Positions 8,601 to 13,724 of a stretch of 13,724 bases of DNA are shown here, piece after piece. Position numbers and translations under genes: made by a program. The stretch is from Planktotalea sp. (GTDB lineage: Bacteria > Pseudomonadota > Alphaproteobacteria > Rhodobacterales > Rhodobacteraceae): assembly GCA_024645145.1 (NCBI GenBank), contig JAHEGL010000064.1:1-13724 (forward strand). Reading direction: 5' to 3'. Positions within the stretch are counted from its first letter, which is position 1, and each line of letters opens with the position of its first letter. A model generated the notes under the pieces. It was not told where the DNA came from. It saw nothing but the letters and a program-made list of their open reading frames with translations, and searched no databases.

Positions 8601-9136
8601 CCATGCTGCAGGATGCGATTGCCAAGATCCGTTCAGGCGAAATGGACGGGCTTTCGGTGAATGACGATCAATGGGCACCGCAGATCAATCTGGGCGTGCC
8701 AGTCTTGATCCCCGAAGACTATGTACCTGATCTGGATGTGCGTTTGGGGCTGTATCGCCGCCTGTCTTCACTGACGACGAAAGTGGAGTTGGAAGGATTT
8801 GCCGCCGAGTTGATTGACCGTTTCGGCAAGTTGCCCAAAGAAGTGAACACCTTGATGTTGGTCGTGCGTATCAAAGCGATGTGTAAGAAAGCGGGCATTG
8901 CAAAGCTCGATGGTGGACCAAAAGGCGCAACAGTTTTGTTTCACAACGATAAGTTTGCGTCCCCGGAAGGGCTTGTGTCCTTTATTCAAAGCCAAAAAGG
9001 GCAAGCGAAGGTGCGGGACAACAAGATTGTTGTACTGCGCGAATGGAAAACGGATGTAGATAAAATCAAAGGGGCTTTCGCGATTGCACGTGATCTTGCT
9101 GAACATGCTGGCGCGATTAAACGTCGGGCGGGGTAG
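5684..9136 (+). CDS. mfd: transcription-repair coupling factor Mfd
   Basis: Mfd is a DNA translocase that pushes RNA polymerase stalled at lesions off the template and recruits UvrA for excision repair. The product has 1150 residues (E. coli 1148). The N-terminal UvrB-like module (about 1-330) binds UvrA and lacks ATPase motifs. The RNA-polymerase-interacting CarD-like domain follows at about 475-535 (NPGDLVVHVDHGIGRYQGLE). The RecG-like motor has Walker A GDVGFGKT (624-631), DEEQ (725-728), motif III TAT (751-753), the IVESGLDIP motif (866-874) and QIRGRVGR (894-901). The C-terminal autoinhibitory domain covers about 1000-1140. All catalytic motifs are intact. The nearest Shine-Dalgarno-like AGGA is 13 nt from the ATG, longer than usual; translation may be helped by the close upstream gene. 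The gene ends in the hairpin terminator. Confidence 0.98.
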   Translation: MSNASHITVSGAPEGYDAQLILRELESAGAPVCHIARDDKRMVAVQDALRFFAHDMPVVVFPGWDCLPYDRVSPNADISAARMAILAGLVHGMPDKFILLTTLSAATQRIPARSVLKEAAFSATVGGRVDEKALRNFLVRMGFVQSPTVIEPGDYAVRGGIIDIFPPGELGPIRLDLFGDILDGARRFDPATQRTTEKLEVIELAPVSEVILDDEAITRFRQDYRIEFGAAGTDDPLYEAVSAGRKHQGVEHWLPFFHERLETLFDYLPNATITCDDALTAARIARWESVADQYETRKIAMGAKNRMDSVYKPAPAELLYLDEAAWDATMADRRVLQLAALPQAVGLGTTDAMGRIGRNFAPERQQESISLFGALAQHVKLKMEQGPVVIASYSEGARERLAGLIEDEGLAETIALRDGKSIGKRGLYLAVWALEHGFETPDMTVISEQDVLGDRLIRTAKKRRKAENFLTETQSLNPGDLVVHVDHGIGRYQGLEVITAAGAAHECILLDYADNARLYLPVENVELLSKYGHEEGLLDRLGGGAWQSKKAKLKERIREMADKLIRVAAERALRRAPIMEPPLGMWDAFSARFPYQETDDQLAAIGDVLADMGSGQPMDRLVCGDVGFGKTEVAMRAAFIAAMSGVQVAIIAPTTLLARQHYKSFAERFRGFPIEVRPLSRFVTAKSAEETRKNMAAGIVDIVVGTHALLAKNTKFNNLGLLIIDEEQHFGVGHKERLKALRTDIHVLTLTATPIPRTLQLSLSGVRDLSVIGTPPVDRLAIRTYVSEFDAVTLREALLREHYRGGQSFYVVPRISDLPEIEAFLKEQLPELSYMVAHGQMAAGELDDRMNAFYDGKYDILLATTIVESGLDIPTANTMIVHRADMFGLAQLYQIRGRVGRSKTRAYAYLTTKPRAKLTATAEKRLRVLGSLDTLGAGFTLASQDLDIRGAGNLLGEEQSGQMRDVGYELYQSMLQDAIAKIRSGEMDGLSVNDDQWAPQINLGVPVLIPEDYVPDLDVRLGLYRRLSSLTTKVELEGFAAELIDRFGKLPKEVNTLMLVVRIKAMCKKAGIAKLDGGPKGATVLFHNDKFASPEGLVSFIQSQKGQAKVRDNKIVVLREWKTDVDKIKGAFAIARDLAEHAGAIKRRAG

Positions 9137-9180
9137 CGAATTTTTTGAAAAAATTCGAGCCTCCGGCGGGGATATTTTTA
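9137..9180 (+). terminator. two-part mfd terminator: AT-rich hairpin plus GC hairpin with U tract
   Basis: One base after the mfd TAG begins a perfect 10-bp palindrome, CGAATTTTTT (9137-9146), G, AAAAAATTCG (9148-9157). It is followed by the GC element CCTCCGGCGGGG (9160-9171), able to form a short stem around CGGC, and then ATATTTTTA (9172-9180). The GC hairpin plus T tract is a rho-independent terminator for rightward transcripts. The AT palindrome is symmetric and could also stop the leftward HD-gene transcript. I recall CCTCCGGCGGGGATATTT as frequent behind genes in Roseobacter-group genomes, which supports the taxonomic call. Confidence 0.8.
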
Positions 9181-9194
9181 GAGAAAGGAAGGGA

Positions 9195-9770
9195 TTAGCG
9201 CGCAAACCAGGCTTTGATCTTTGGTGCAAGCCAGGCCCAAAGAGTTGGGGCTCCGCGATCAATTTTGGAGCCAACACGGGCTTCAATAGTCTCGTAGCTC
9301 ACGCCATAATCTGTCCAAGACCCGCCGTTTGACATCAGGTTTTGGTTGGGCGGCTGAAAGCGATCAAGGGATTTTGCAAAGATCGCATCCGGGGTAATGG
9401 CGGCTTCGAACTCTGCCCATATCGTGCGGAGTTCTGTGTTTTGATCTTTAGGCAAAAGGCCGAAGATGCGGTCAGCGGCTTTGGCTTCATCTGCTTCCAT
9501 CGCAGCAACATCATGATCGCCGAAGATTGGCGCATCGCCTGCATCAATTTCAACCAGATCATGCAGCAACAGCATCTTGATCACGCGGCTGACATCAACG
9601 CCATCGGGCGCATGTTCGGCCAGAACCAAGGCGTATAACGCGATGTGCCAACTGTGTTCGCCTGAGTTTTCATAGCGCGACCCATCGCAAAGGGTCGTCG
9701 CACGGATCACATTTTTAAGCTTGTCCGCTTCGTTCAGAAACGCCATTTGCGCATCGAGACGCGTGCTCAT
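9195..9770 (-). CDS. HD-domain phosphohydrolase, YfbR/HDDC2-like (probable 5'-deoxynucleotidase)
   Basis: The product has 191 residues. It carries the metal-binding HD signature in order: H39 in NSGEHSWHIA, H70-D71 in LLHDLVEIDAGD, and D136 in SLDRFQP. This pattern, with EHSW and a GD shortly after the HD pair, is that of the YfbR/HDDC2 group (HD_3 type). The studied YfbR removes phosphate from deoxynucleoside 5'-monophosphates; substrate here is inferred from family only. The protein is soluble, with no signal or membrane segment. It is the last gene of a three-gene leftward operon, and its ATG overlaps the stop of the preceding small gene by 4 bp (ATGA), suggesting translational coupling. 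Its 3' end faces mfd across 58 bp. Confidence 0.9.
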   Translation of the reverse strand: MSTRLDAQMAFLNEADKLKNVIRATTLCDGSRYENSGEHSWHIALYALVLAEHAPDGVDVSRVIKMLLLHDLVEIDAGDAPIFGDHDVAAMEADEAKAADRIFGLLPKDQNTELRTIWAEFEAAITPDAIFAKSLDRFQPPNQNLMSNGGSWTDYGVSYETIEARVGSKIDRGAPTLWAWLAPKIKAWFAR

Positions 9771-10003
9771 GCATTGTCCACATCAGCGGCGGCTTTGTCG
9801 ATCCGCTCGTCAAGAAACTTGCGCGCGCGGTTCAGAGCAATACGCACGCGGGCCGCTGTCATAAACGCTTCCTCGGCAGTCGTTGAGGAAGAGGCGAGCA
9901 TTTTACCGATGTTGTTGATCACCTCTTCATCGCCAATCGCTTCCGCCGCTTCAATGGCGTCGCGTGCCAGATCGTCGGCCATTTTATCAATGATCGCGCT
10001 CAT
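9767..10003 (-). CDS. 78-residue acidic helical protein of unknown function
   Basis: The product is small and has no cysteine, signal or membrane segment. It is acidic at its N-terminal half (MADDLARDAIEAAEAIGDEE, residues 8-27) and more basic around ARVRIALNRARKFLDER (51-67), and looks almost wholly alpha-helical. A serine/threonine stretch, SSSTTAEEAF (38-47), marks a likely helix break and cap. I recognise no domain. AAGGTG stands 5 nt before the ATG and is a strong ribosome binding site. The gene is 9 bp after the hydrolase stop and overlaps the HD gene by 4 bp, so it is the middle gene of an operon. That tight packing is the main reason to accept it. It may act with the HD enzyme, but this is only inference. 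Confidence 0.8.
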   Translation of the reverse strand: MSAIIDKMADDLARDAIEAAEAIGDEEVINNIGKMLASSSTTAEEAFMTAARVRIALNRARKFLDERIDKAAADVDNA

Positions 10004-10012
10004 GATTGCACC

Positions 10013-10666
10013 TTAGCGGGTTGTTTCTGTCAAACGGCGTTTCACATAGGTCTGAACGTTGCCGATCATCGTGTCCATATGCGGCTCTTCAAAGAAGTGA
10101 CCGGAGCCTTCAAGCTCTTGGTGGGTGATTGTAATGCCCTTTTGCTCGTGCAGCTTGTTGACCAAACCAACGGTATCCGCAGGCGGTGCCACACGGTCTG
10201 CAGTACCGTTGATGATAAGGCCGGACGCAGGGCAAGGGGCCAAGAACGAGAAGTCATACATATTTGCAGGTGGGCTGACGGAGATGAACCCAGTGATTTC
10301 AGGGCGACGCATCAAAAGCTGCATGCCGATCCAAGCGCCAAATGAGAAGCCTGCGACCCAGCAATGTTTTGAGTTGTTATTCATGGATTGCAGGTAATCG
10401 AGTGCGGAGGCGGCATCGCTCAACTCACCAATACCTTGATCATATTCGCCTTGCGAGCGACCGACACCGCGGAAGTTAAAGCGCAAGACCGTGAAGCCCA
10501 TATTATAAAAGGCGTAATGCAGGTTGTAGACAACCTTGTTGTTCATCGTGCCGCCAAATTGCGGATGCGGATGCAGCACGATTGCGATCGGCGCGTCCTT
10601 TTCCTTTTGCGGGTGATAACGACCCTCTAAGCGACCTTCTGGACCTGGGAAAATAACCTCGGGCAT
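10013..10666 (-). CDS. alpha/beta hydrolase (COG2945-like), substrate unknown
   Basis: The 217-residue product has a complete alpha/beta hydrolase triad: nucleophile S108 in GFSFG, acid D157 in NGTADRVAP and H190 in GSGHFF. An HPHPQFGG loop at 32-39 is the likely oxyanion-hole region, and FNFRGVGRSQG (64-74) is a typical strand-turn of the fold. There is no signal peptide, so it should act in the cytoplasm, probably on an ester or thioester; the substrate cannot be read from sequence. The start is set at ATG 10666, with AGAGGAG 9 nt upstream. An in-frame ATG at 10702 has no good binding site and adds 12 unlikely residues. The gene leads the operon with the small protein and the HD enzyme, and is divergent from iscR, sharing the Irr-box region. 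Confidence 0.88.
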   Translation of the reverse strand: MPEVIFPGPEGRLEGRYHPQKEKDAPIAIVLHPHPQFGGTMNNKVVYNLHYAFYNMGFTVLRFNFRGVGRSQGEYDQGIGELSDAASALDYLQSMNNNSKHCWVAGFSFGAWIGMQLLMRRPEITGFISVSPPANMYDFSFLAPCPASGLIINGTADRVAPPADTVGLVNKLHEQKGITITHQELEGSGHFFEEPHMDTMIGNVQTYVKRRLTETTR

Positions 10667-10704
10667 ATGCGTAAACTCCTCTGCGCAAAGCGTCGTGGCC
10701 ATTC

Positions 10705-10733
10705 TTGACGAATAAGTCAGAGCACTTTAGAAC
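10705..10733 (+). promoter_or_regulatory. iscR operon promoter candidate
   Basis: TTGACG (10705-10710) and TAGAAC (10728-10733) are separated by 17 bp. The -35 matches sigma70 consensus at five positions and the -10 at four. It would start RNA near 10740 and leave a leader of about 118 nt before the iscR ATG. Its -35 lies in the TGAC dyad and its -10 in the Irr-type box, so a protein bound to either should block it. Confidence 0.5.
10706..10719. promoter_or_regulatory. TGAC-N6-GTCA dyad, possible IscR operator
   Basis: TGAC (10706-10709) and GTCA (10716-10719) form a perfect 4-bp inverted repeat with a 6-bp centre, overlapping the -35 box. Rhodobacterales use a motif called the Iron-Rhodo-box, bound by IscR. 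I recall it as a TGAC/GTCA-type dyad but cannot check the matrix, so the IscR assignment is tentative. Confidence 0.45.
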
Positions 10734-10741
10734 CATTCTAA
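10726..10741. promoter_or_regulatory. Irr box (iron control element)
   Basis: TTTAGAA (10726-10732), CCA, TTCTAA (10736-10741) matches the Irr/ICE consensus TTTAGAA-N3-TTCTAAA at all but the last base. The inner TTAGAA/TTCTAA halves are a perfect dyad. Irr is the haem-responsive Fur-family regulator of alphaproteobacteria. The site lies over the likely -10 of the iscR promoter, so Irr would be expected to repress under low iron if it binds. It also overlaps a -10-like TAGAAT on the other strand. Confidence 0.75.
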
Positions 10742-10764
10742 GCTGAGCAAGGCTCGGCTATCGA
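10735..10764 (-). promoter_or_regulatory. divergent promoter candidate for the hydrolase operon
   Basis: On the minus strand TCGATA (10759-10764) and TAGAAT (10735-10740) are 18 bp apart. The -10 matches consensus at five of six positions and the -35 at four. It would give a leader of about 60 nt before the ATG at 10666. Its -10 is part of the Irr-type box, so iron control might extend to the hydrolase operon. Confidence 0.35.
10741..10759 (+). other. hairpin at the predicted 5' end of the iscR leader
   Basis: AGCTGAGC (10741-10748), loop AAG, GCTCGGCT (10752-10759) forms an 8-bp stem with one G-U pair in RNA. It begins almost where transcription is predicted to start. No T tract follows, so it is not a terminator. 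It could protect the 5' end of the mRNA or be a further DNA dyad for a regulator. Confidence 0.45.
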
Positions 10765-10808
10765 CACGCATCTATGCAATGCATGCGCGAAGGTCAATCA
10801 AATCAGTG

Positions 10809-10824
10809 TCTTTGGCTGCAAAGA
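10809..10824 (+). other. second leader hairpin upstream of iscR
   Basis: TCTTTG (10809-10814), loop GCTG, CAAAGA (10819-10824) is a perfect 6-bp stem, about 35 nt before the iscR ATG. TGTC before and GACA after (10825-10828) allow an alternative longer pairing. A short TTTT lies 8 nt downstream, too far for a good terminator. Its role is unknown. Confidence 0.35.
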
Positions 10825-10858
10825 GACATCGGTTTTAGCATCAGAAGCGGGGGCGCTC

Positions 10859-11317
10859 ATGAAGTTATCGACAAAAGGGCGCTACGCTATGGTCGCGCTG
10901 ACGGATATTGCGCTGCAATCAAGCGATGCTTTGGTGACTTTGGGTGATATTTCAAAGCGCCAAGACGTGTCGTTACCTTATTTAGAACAGCTGTTTGTAA
11001 AGTTGCGGCGCGCCAAGCTGGTTGTGTCCGTGCGCGGGCCAGGCGGGGGGTATCGTTTGGCCAAGCCGACATCGGAGATTCGTGTGCTTGATATACTCGC
11101 AGCCGTCGATGAAACCGTTGATGCGATGCACAAAGGGGCCGGCGCATCAGGTGCGTCGTCCGGATCGCGTGCGCAATCAATGACCAATCGTTTGTGGGAA
11201 GGGCTGAGCGCACATGTGTATGTGTATCTGCATCAAACGCGATTGTCTGATGTGGTGAGCAATGGGCTTGCACCTTGTCCTGCGGTTCCAGACCTCTTTG
11301 ATATTGTAGATGAGTGA
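10859..11317 (+). CDS. iscR: Rrf2-family regulator IscR, Rhodobacterales type without the three-cysteine ligand set
   Basis: The 152-residue protein has the Rrf2 winged helix at 1-70: MKLSTKGRYAMVALTDIAL, the recognition region VSLPYLEQLFVKLRRAKLV and the wing RGPGGGYRLAKP (59-70). It heads the Fe-S assembly operon, which identifies it as IscR. E. coli IscR ligates its [2Fe-2S] cluster with three cysteines in a loop near residues 92-104. Here that loop reads KGAGASGASSGSRAQSM (92-108) and has none. The only cysteine is C140 near the C-terminus. R. sphaeroides IscR is known as a repressor of Fe-S genes with an atypical single-cysteine cluster site, and this protein fits that kind. The gene overlaps the next by 1 bp. 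Confidence 0.93.
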   Translation: MKLSTKGRYAMVALTDIALQSSDALVTLGDISKRQDVSLPYLEQLFVKLRRAKLVVSVRGPGGGYRLAKPTSEIRVLDILAAVDETVDAMHKGAGASGASSGSRAQSMTNRLWEGLSAHVYVYLHQTRLSDVVSNGLAPCPAVPDLFDIVDE

Positions 11318-12360
11318 TGGCGCGGATTTATCTTGATCATAATGCGACGACGCCTGTGCGCGATGAAGCGCGCGCAGCGATGATGTCGGCGATGGATCAT
11401 TTCGGTAATCCTTCGTCCGTGCATGCTGAGGGTCGTGCGGCTAAGTCGATCATAGAAAAAGCGCGTGCGCAGGTGTCTGCAGCGTTGGGTGCGGACGGCG
11501 CGGATATCATTTTCACGTCGAGTGCAACGGAAGCAGCGGCACTTGCCTGTGCTGGTCGAAATTTGGCAAGTGCGCGCATCGAGCATGACGCACTGCTTGG
11601 TTGGACGACGGGTGACCTTGCGGTGGACAGTCAAGGCGCAGTCGCGCTGGATGACCCAAAACAAACAACATTGCAGCTTGCCAACTCTGAAACAGGCATC
11701 TTGCAGCGTTTGCCTGATGGTCTGGCCTTATCAGATATGACGCAAGCGTTTGGGAAGATACCGCTCGCTTTTAATTGGTCAGGCGCTGATACGGCGCTTG
11801 TTTCGGCGCACAAGCTTGGTGGGCCCAAGGGGATTGGTGCTTTGGTGATCAAACGCGGGCTTGATGTGGTGGCTCAGATCAAAGGCGGCGGACAAGAGAT
11901 GGGGCGCCGCTCTGGTACAGAAAATATTATCGGAATTGCAGGGTTCGGTGCGGCAGCAGAAGCCGCACAAAGAGATCTGGACAGTGCTCTTTGGGATAAA
12001 GTCGAGAAACTTAGAAACATTCTAGAAAGCGCTATTGCAGATCGTGCTAAACACACTATTTCTGTCGGGAATGACGTCAAGCGCTTGCCAAACACCTCAT
12101 GCTTTTTGACGCCTGGATGGAAAGGCGAAACTCAAGTGATGCAGATGGATCTCGCTGGATTTTCGATCTCTGCTGGATCGGCTTGCTCTAGCGGCAAGGT
12201 AAAGGCGAGCGGCGTTTTGATGTCGATGGGATACAGTGAAAGCGACGCAGCTTGCGCGATCAGGGTCTCTTTGGGGCTCAACACAACAGAACAAGAGGTG
12301 CTGAGCTTTGCGGATGCATGGCTTGCACAACACGAGAAATTTCGCGCGCGGGCCGCGTGA
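11317..12360 (+). CDS. cysteine desulfurase, IscS/NifS-type
   Basis: This PLP enzyme converts cysteine to alanine and passes the sulfur, as an enzyme persulfide, to the Fe-S scaffold. The 347-residue protein carries the PLP Schiff-base lysine K166 in SAHKLGGPKG, H90 in the IEH motif, D140 in SDMTQ, the RRSGTEN loop (197-203) and the persulfide cysteine C290 in AGSACSSGKV. The GSAC loop with SSG following is that of group I (IscS/NifS) enzymes, not the SufS type. It is clearly shorter than E. coli IscS (404), which seems typical of this suf-linked alphaproteobacterial form. The start is ATG 11317, whose A is the last base of the iscR TGA. A GTG three bases earlier is possible but less likely. 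No strong ribosome binding site is seen, so translation is probably coupled to iscR. sufB follows after 24 bp. Confidence 0.93.
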   Translation: MARIYLDHNATTPVRDEARAAMMSAMDHFGNPSSVHAEGRAAKSIIEKARAQVSAALGADGADIIFTSSATEAAALACAGRNLASARIEHDALLGWTTGDLAVDSQGAVALDDPKQTTLQLANSETGILQRLPDGLALSDMTQAFGKIPLAFNWSGADTALVSAHKLGGPKGIGALVIKRGLDVVAQIKGGGQEMGRRSGTENIIGIAGFGAAAEAAQRDLDSALWDKVEKLRNILESAIADRAKHTISVGNDVKRLPNTSCFLTPGWKGETQVMQMDLAGFSISAGSACSSGKVKASGVLMSMGYSESDAACAIRVSLGLNTTEQEVLSFADAWLAQHEKFRARAA

Positions 12361-12384
12361 GCAAAAGGTGAGATGGAGAGCGAC

Positions 12385-13724
12385 ATGGTAGCACTGGATA
12401 CAGCGACGGACTCTGGCGTCAAAGACGGCGTCGATCAGGAAACTGTGGATGCTGTGCGCGAGGTAGGTGGGGCGTACAAATACGGTTGGTCCACTGACAT
12501 CGACATGGAATATGCGCCCAAGGGTCTGAATGAAGACATCGTGCGTTTGATTTCTTCAAAGAACGACGAACCTGAGTGGATGCTGGAGTGGCGACTTGAA
12601 GCGTATCGCCGTTGGCTCATTAAGGTAGAGCCGGATTGGGCGATGGTCGATTATCCCGAGATCGATTTTCAAGATCAATACTATTACGCACGTCCAAAAA
12701 GCATGGCCGTGAAGCCGAAGTCTTTGGATGAGGTTGATCCAAAACTGCTCGCAACATATGAAAAGCTTGGCATTCCTTTGAAGGAACAGATGATCCTTGC
12801 TGGTGTCGAGGGCGCGGAAGATATCGATGCCGACGCGCCGCGCAAAGTCGCGGTAGACGCTGTCTTCGACTCGGTGTCTGTGGGGACAACGTTTCAGGAC
12901 GAACTGAAGAAAGCTGGCGTTATTTTCTGTTCCATCTCTGAGGCGATCAAGGATCACCCAGAGCTGGTTAAGAAGTATCTTGGGACGGTTGTTCCGGTGT
13001 CCGACAACTACTATGCGACGCTGAATTCTGCTGTCTTTTCTGACGGTTCTTTTGTGTACATCCCGCCGGGCGTGCGTTGCCCGATGGAGCTGTCCACTTA
13101 CTTCCGCATCAACGCAGAGAATACAGGTCAGTTTGAGCGCACTTTGATCATCGCGGATAAAGGCAGCTATGTCAGCTACTTGGAAGGCTGCACGGCCCCT
13201 ATGCGTGATGAATCCCAGTTGCATGCAGCGGTGGTCGAAATCATCATCGAAGAAGATGCGGAAGTGAAATATTCTACCGTTCAAAACTGGTATCCCGGTG
13301 ATGAGAACGGCAAGGGTGGTATTTATAACTTTGTGACCAAGCGCGCTGATTGCCGTGGTGATCGTGCCAAGGTGATGTGGACGCAGGTTGAAACCGGTTC
13401 TGCAGTCACTTGGAAATACCCGTCTTGCATCTTGCGCGGGGATGACAGCCAGGGCGAGTTTTACTCCATCGCGATTGCAAACAATATGCAGCAAGCCGAT
13501 ACAGGCACGAAAATGATCCACCTTGGTAAAGACACCAAGTCGCGGATTGTTTCGAAAGGTATTTCAGCTGGTAAAGCGCAAAATACTTATCGTGGTTTGG
13601 TTTCTATGCATCCCAAGGCGAAGAATGCGCGTAACTTCACGCAGTGCGATAGCTTGCTGATTGGCGATCAATGTGGCGCGCACACGGTGCCTTATATCGA
13701 GGTGAAGAACAATTCTGCGCGGGT
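12385..13724 (+). CDS. sufB: SufB, Fe-S cluster scaffold subunit (3' end outside the window)
   Basis: SufB forms the SufBC2D complex on which new Fe-S clusters are built. The frame is open to the window end with 446 codons; the family is usually near 500 residues, so about 50-60 are missing. Recognisable stretches include [15 protein letters not shown] (43-57), [16 protein letters not shown] (62-77), [19 protein letters not shown] (225-243), [20 protein letters not shown] (342-361) and [11 protein letters not shown] (417-427). C421 matches the conserved cysteine essential in E. coli SufB. The conserved His-Glu pair of the C-terminal core lies beyond the edge. GGAG stands 6 nt before ATG 12385. 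An in-frame ATG at 12373 would add four residues, but its binding site is too close. sufC and sufD are expected next. Confidence 0.95.
   Translation, partial: MVALDTATDSGVKDGVDQETVDAVREVGGAYKYGWSTDIDMEYAPKGLNEDIVRLISSKNDEPEWMLEWRLEAYRRWLIKVEPDWAMVDYPEIDFQDQYYYARPKSMAVKPKSLDEVDPKLLATYEKLGIPLKEQMILAGVEGAEDIDADAPRKVAVDAVFDSVSVGTTFQDELKKAGVIFCSISEAIKDHPELVKKYLGTVVPVSDNYYATLNSAVFSDGSFVYIPPGVRCPMELSTYFRINAENTGQFERTLIIADKGSYVSYLEGCTAPMRDESQLHAAVVEIIIEEDAEVKYSTVQNWYPGDENGKGGIYNFVTKRADCRGDRAKVMWTQVETGSAVTWKYPSCILRGDDSQGEFYSIAIANNMQQADTGTKMIHLGKDTKSRIVSKGISAGKAQNTYRGLVSMHPKAKNARNFTQCDSLLIGDQCGAHTVPYIEVKNNSAR

Noticed and set aside
10767..10787. CGCAT/ATGCG inverted repeat with ATGCAT in the iscR leader
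   Set aside because: The stem is only 5 bp with a long loop, and short GCAT-type palindromes of this sort occur readily by chance.
12556..13521. A 321-codon open frame antisense to sufB
   Set aside because: It lies wholly opposite a clear SufB coding frame, its product is rich in Arg/His/Ile with no recognisable domain, and it has no good start context. It is a codon-bias shadow. Antisense transcription of isc-suf operons in Rhodobacter, which I recall being reported, would not by itself make it a protein gene.

Overview
The window looks like ordinary core chromosome of an alphaproteobacterium of the Rhodobacteraceae/Roseobacter group. The evidence is the GyrA with an alphaproteobacterial-style C-terminal insert, the aspartate-type HemB, a cysteine-poor IscR heading an iscR/cysteine desulfurase/sufB operon, an Irr-type iron box, and a GC hairpin terminator of a kind I remember as common in this group. 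I see no rRNA, tRNA, CRISPR array, insertion sequence or prophage gene. Species cannot be named from the sequence.

Layout. Positions 1-236 are AT-rich and non-coding apart from the possible first codons of a gene running off the left edge. They hold a leftward promoter candidate and a perfect 9-bp dyad. On the minus strand follow a 58-codon unrecognised gene, gyrA (GTG start, 11 bp upstream of the small gene), a SYLF/YSC84-type Tat lipoprotein and hemB. From about 5.0 kb the plus strand carries a four-helix membrane protein (probable TTG start) and the full-length transcription-repair coupling factor gene mfd, which ends in a two-part hairpin terminator. Converging on it is a compact minus-strand operon: alpha/beta hydrolase, a 78-residue unknown protein and a YfbR/HDDC2-like HD phosphohydrolase, with a 9-bp gap and a 4-bp overlap. 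From 10.86 kb to the right edge the plus strand carries iscR, a cysteine desulfurase (1-bp overlap) and sufB, which is cut by the window end.

How the parts work together. The right end is an Fe-S cluster assembly operon: the desulfurase supplies sulfur, SufB is the scaffold core, and IscR senses cluster status. The divergent intergenic region 10667-10858 is the most informative non-coding DNA here. A TGAC-N6-GTCA dyad overlays a -35 box, and a TTAGAA-N3-TTCTAA Irr/ICE-type box overlays the -10, followed by two leader hairpins. This suggests dual control by IscR and by the haem/iron-status regulator Irr. HemB, the porphobilinogen synthase, is the Mg-type enzyme. GyrA and Mfd are housekeeping proteins for DNA topology and transcription-coupled repair.

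I did not find a convincing undescribed multi-gene system. The best leads are the operator architecture ahead of iscR, the two small unrecognised proteins (237-413 and 9767-10003) and the three-gene hydrolase/unknown/HD operon.
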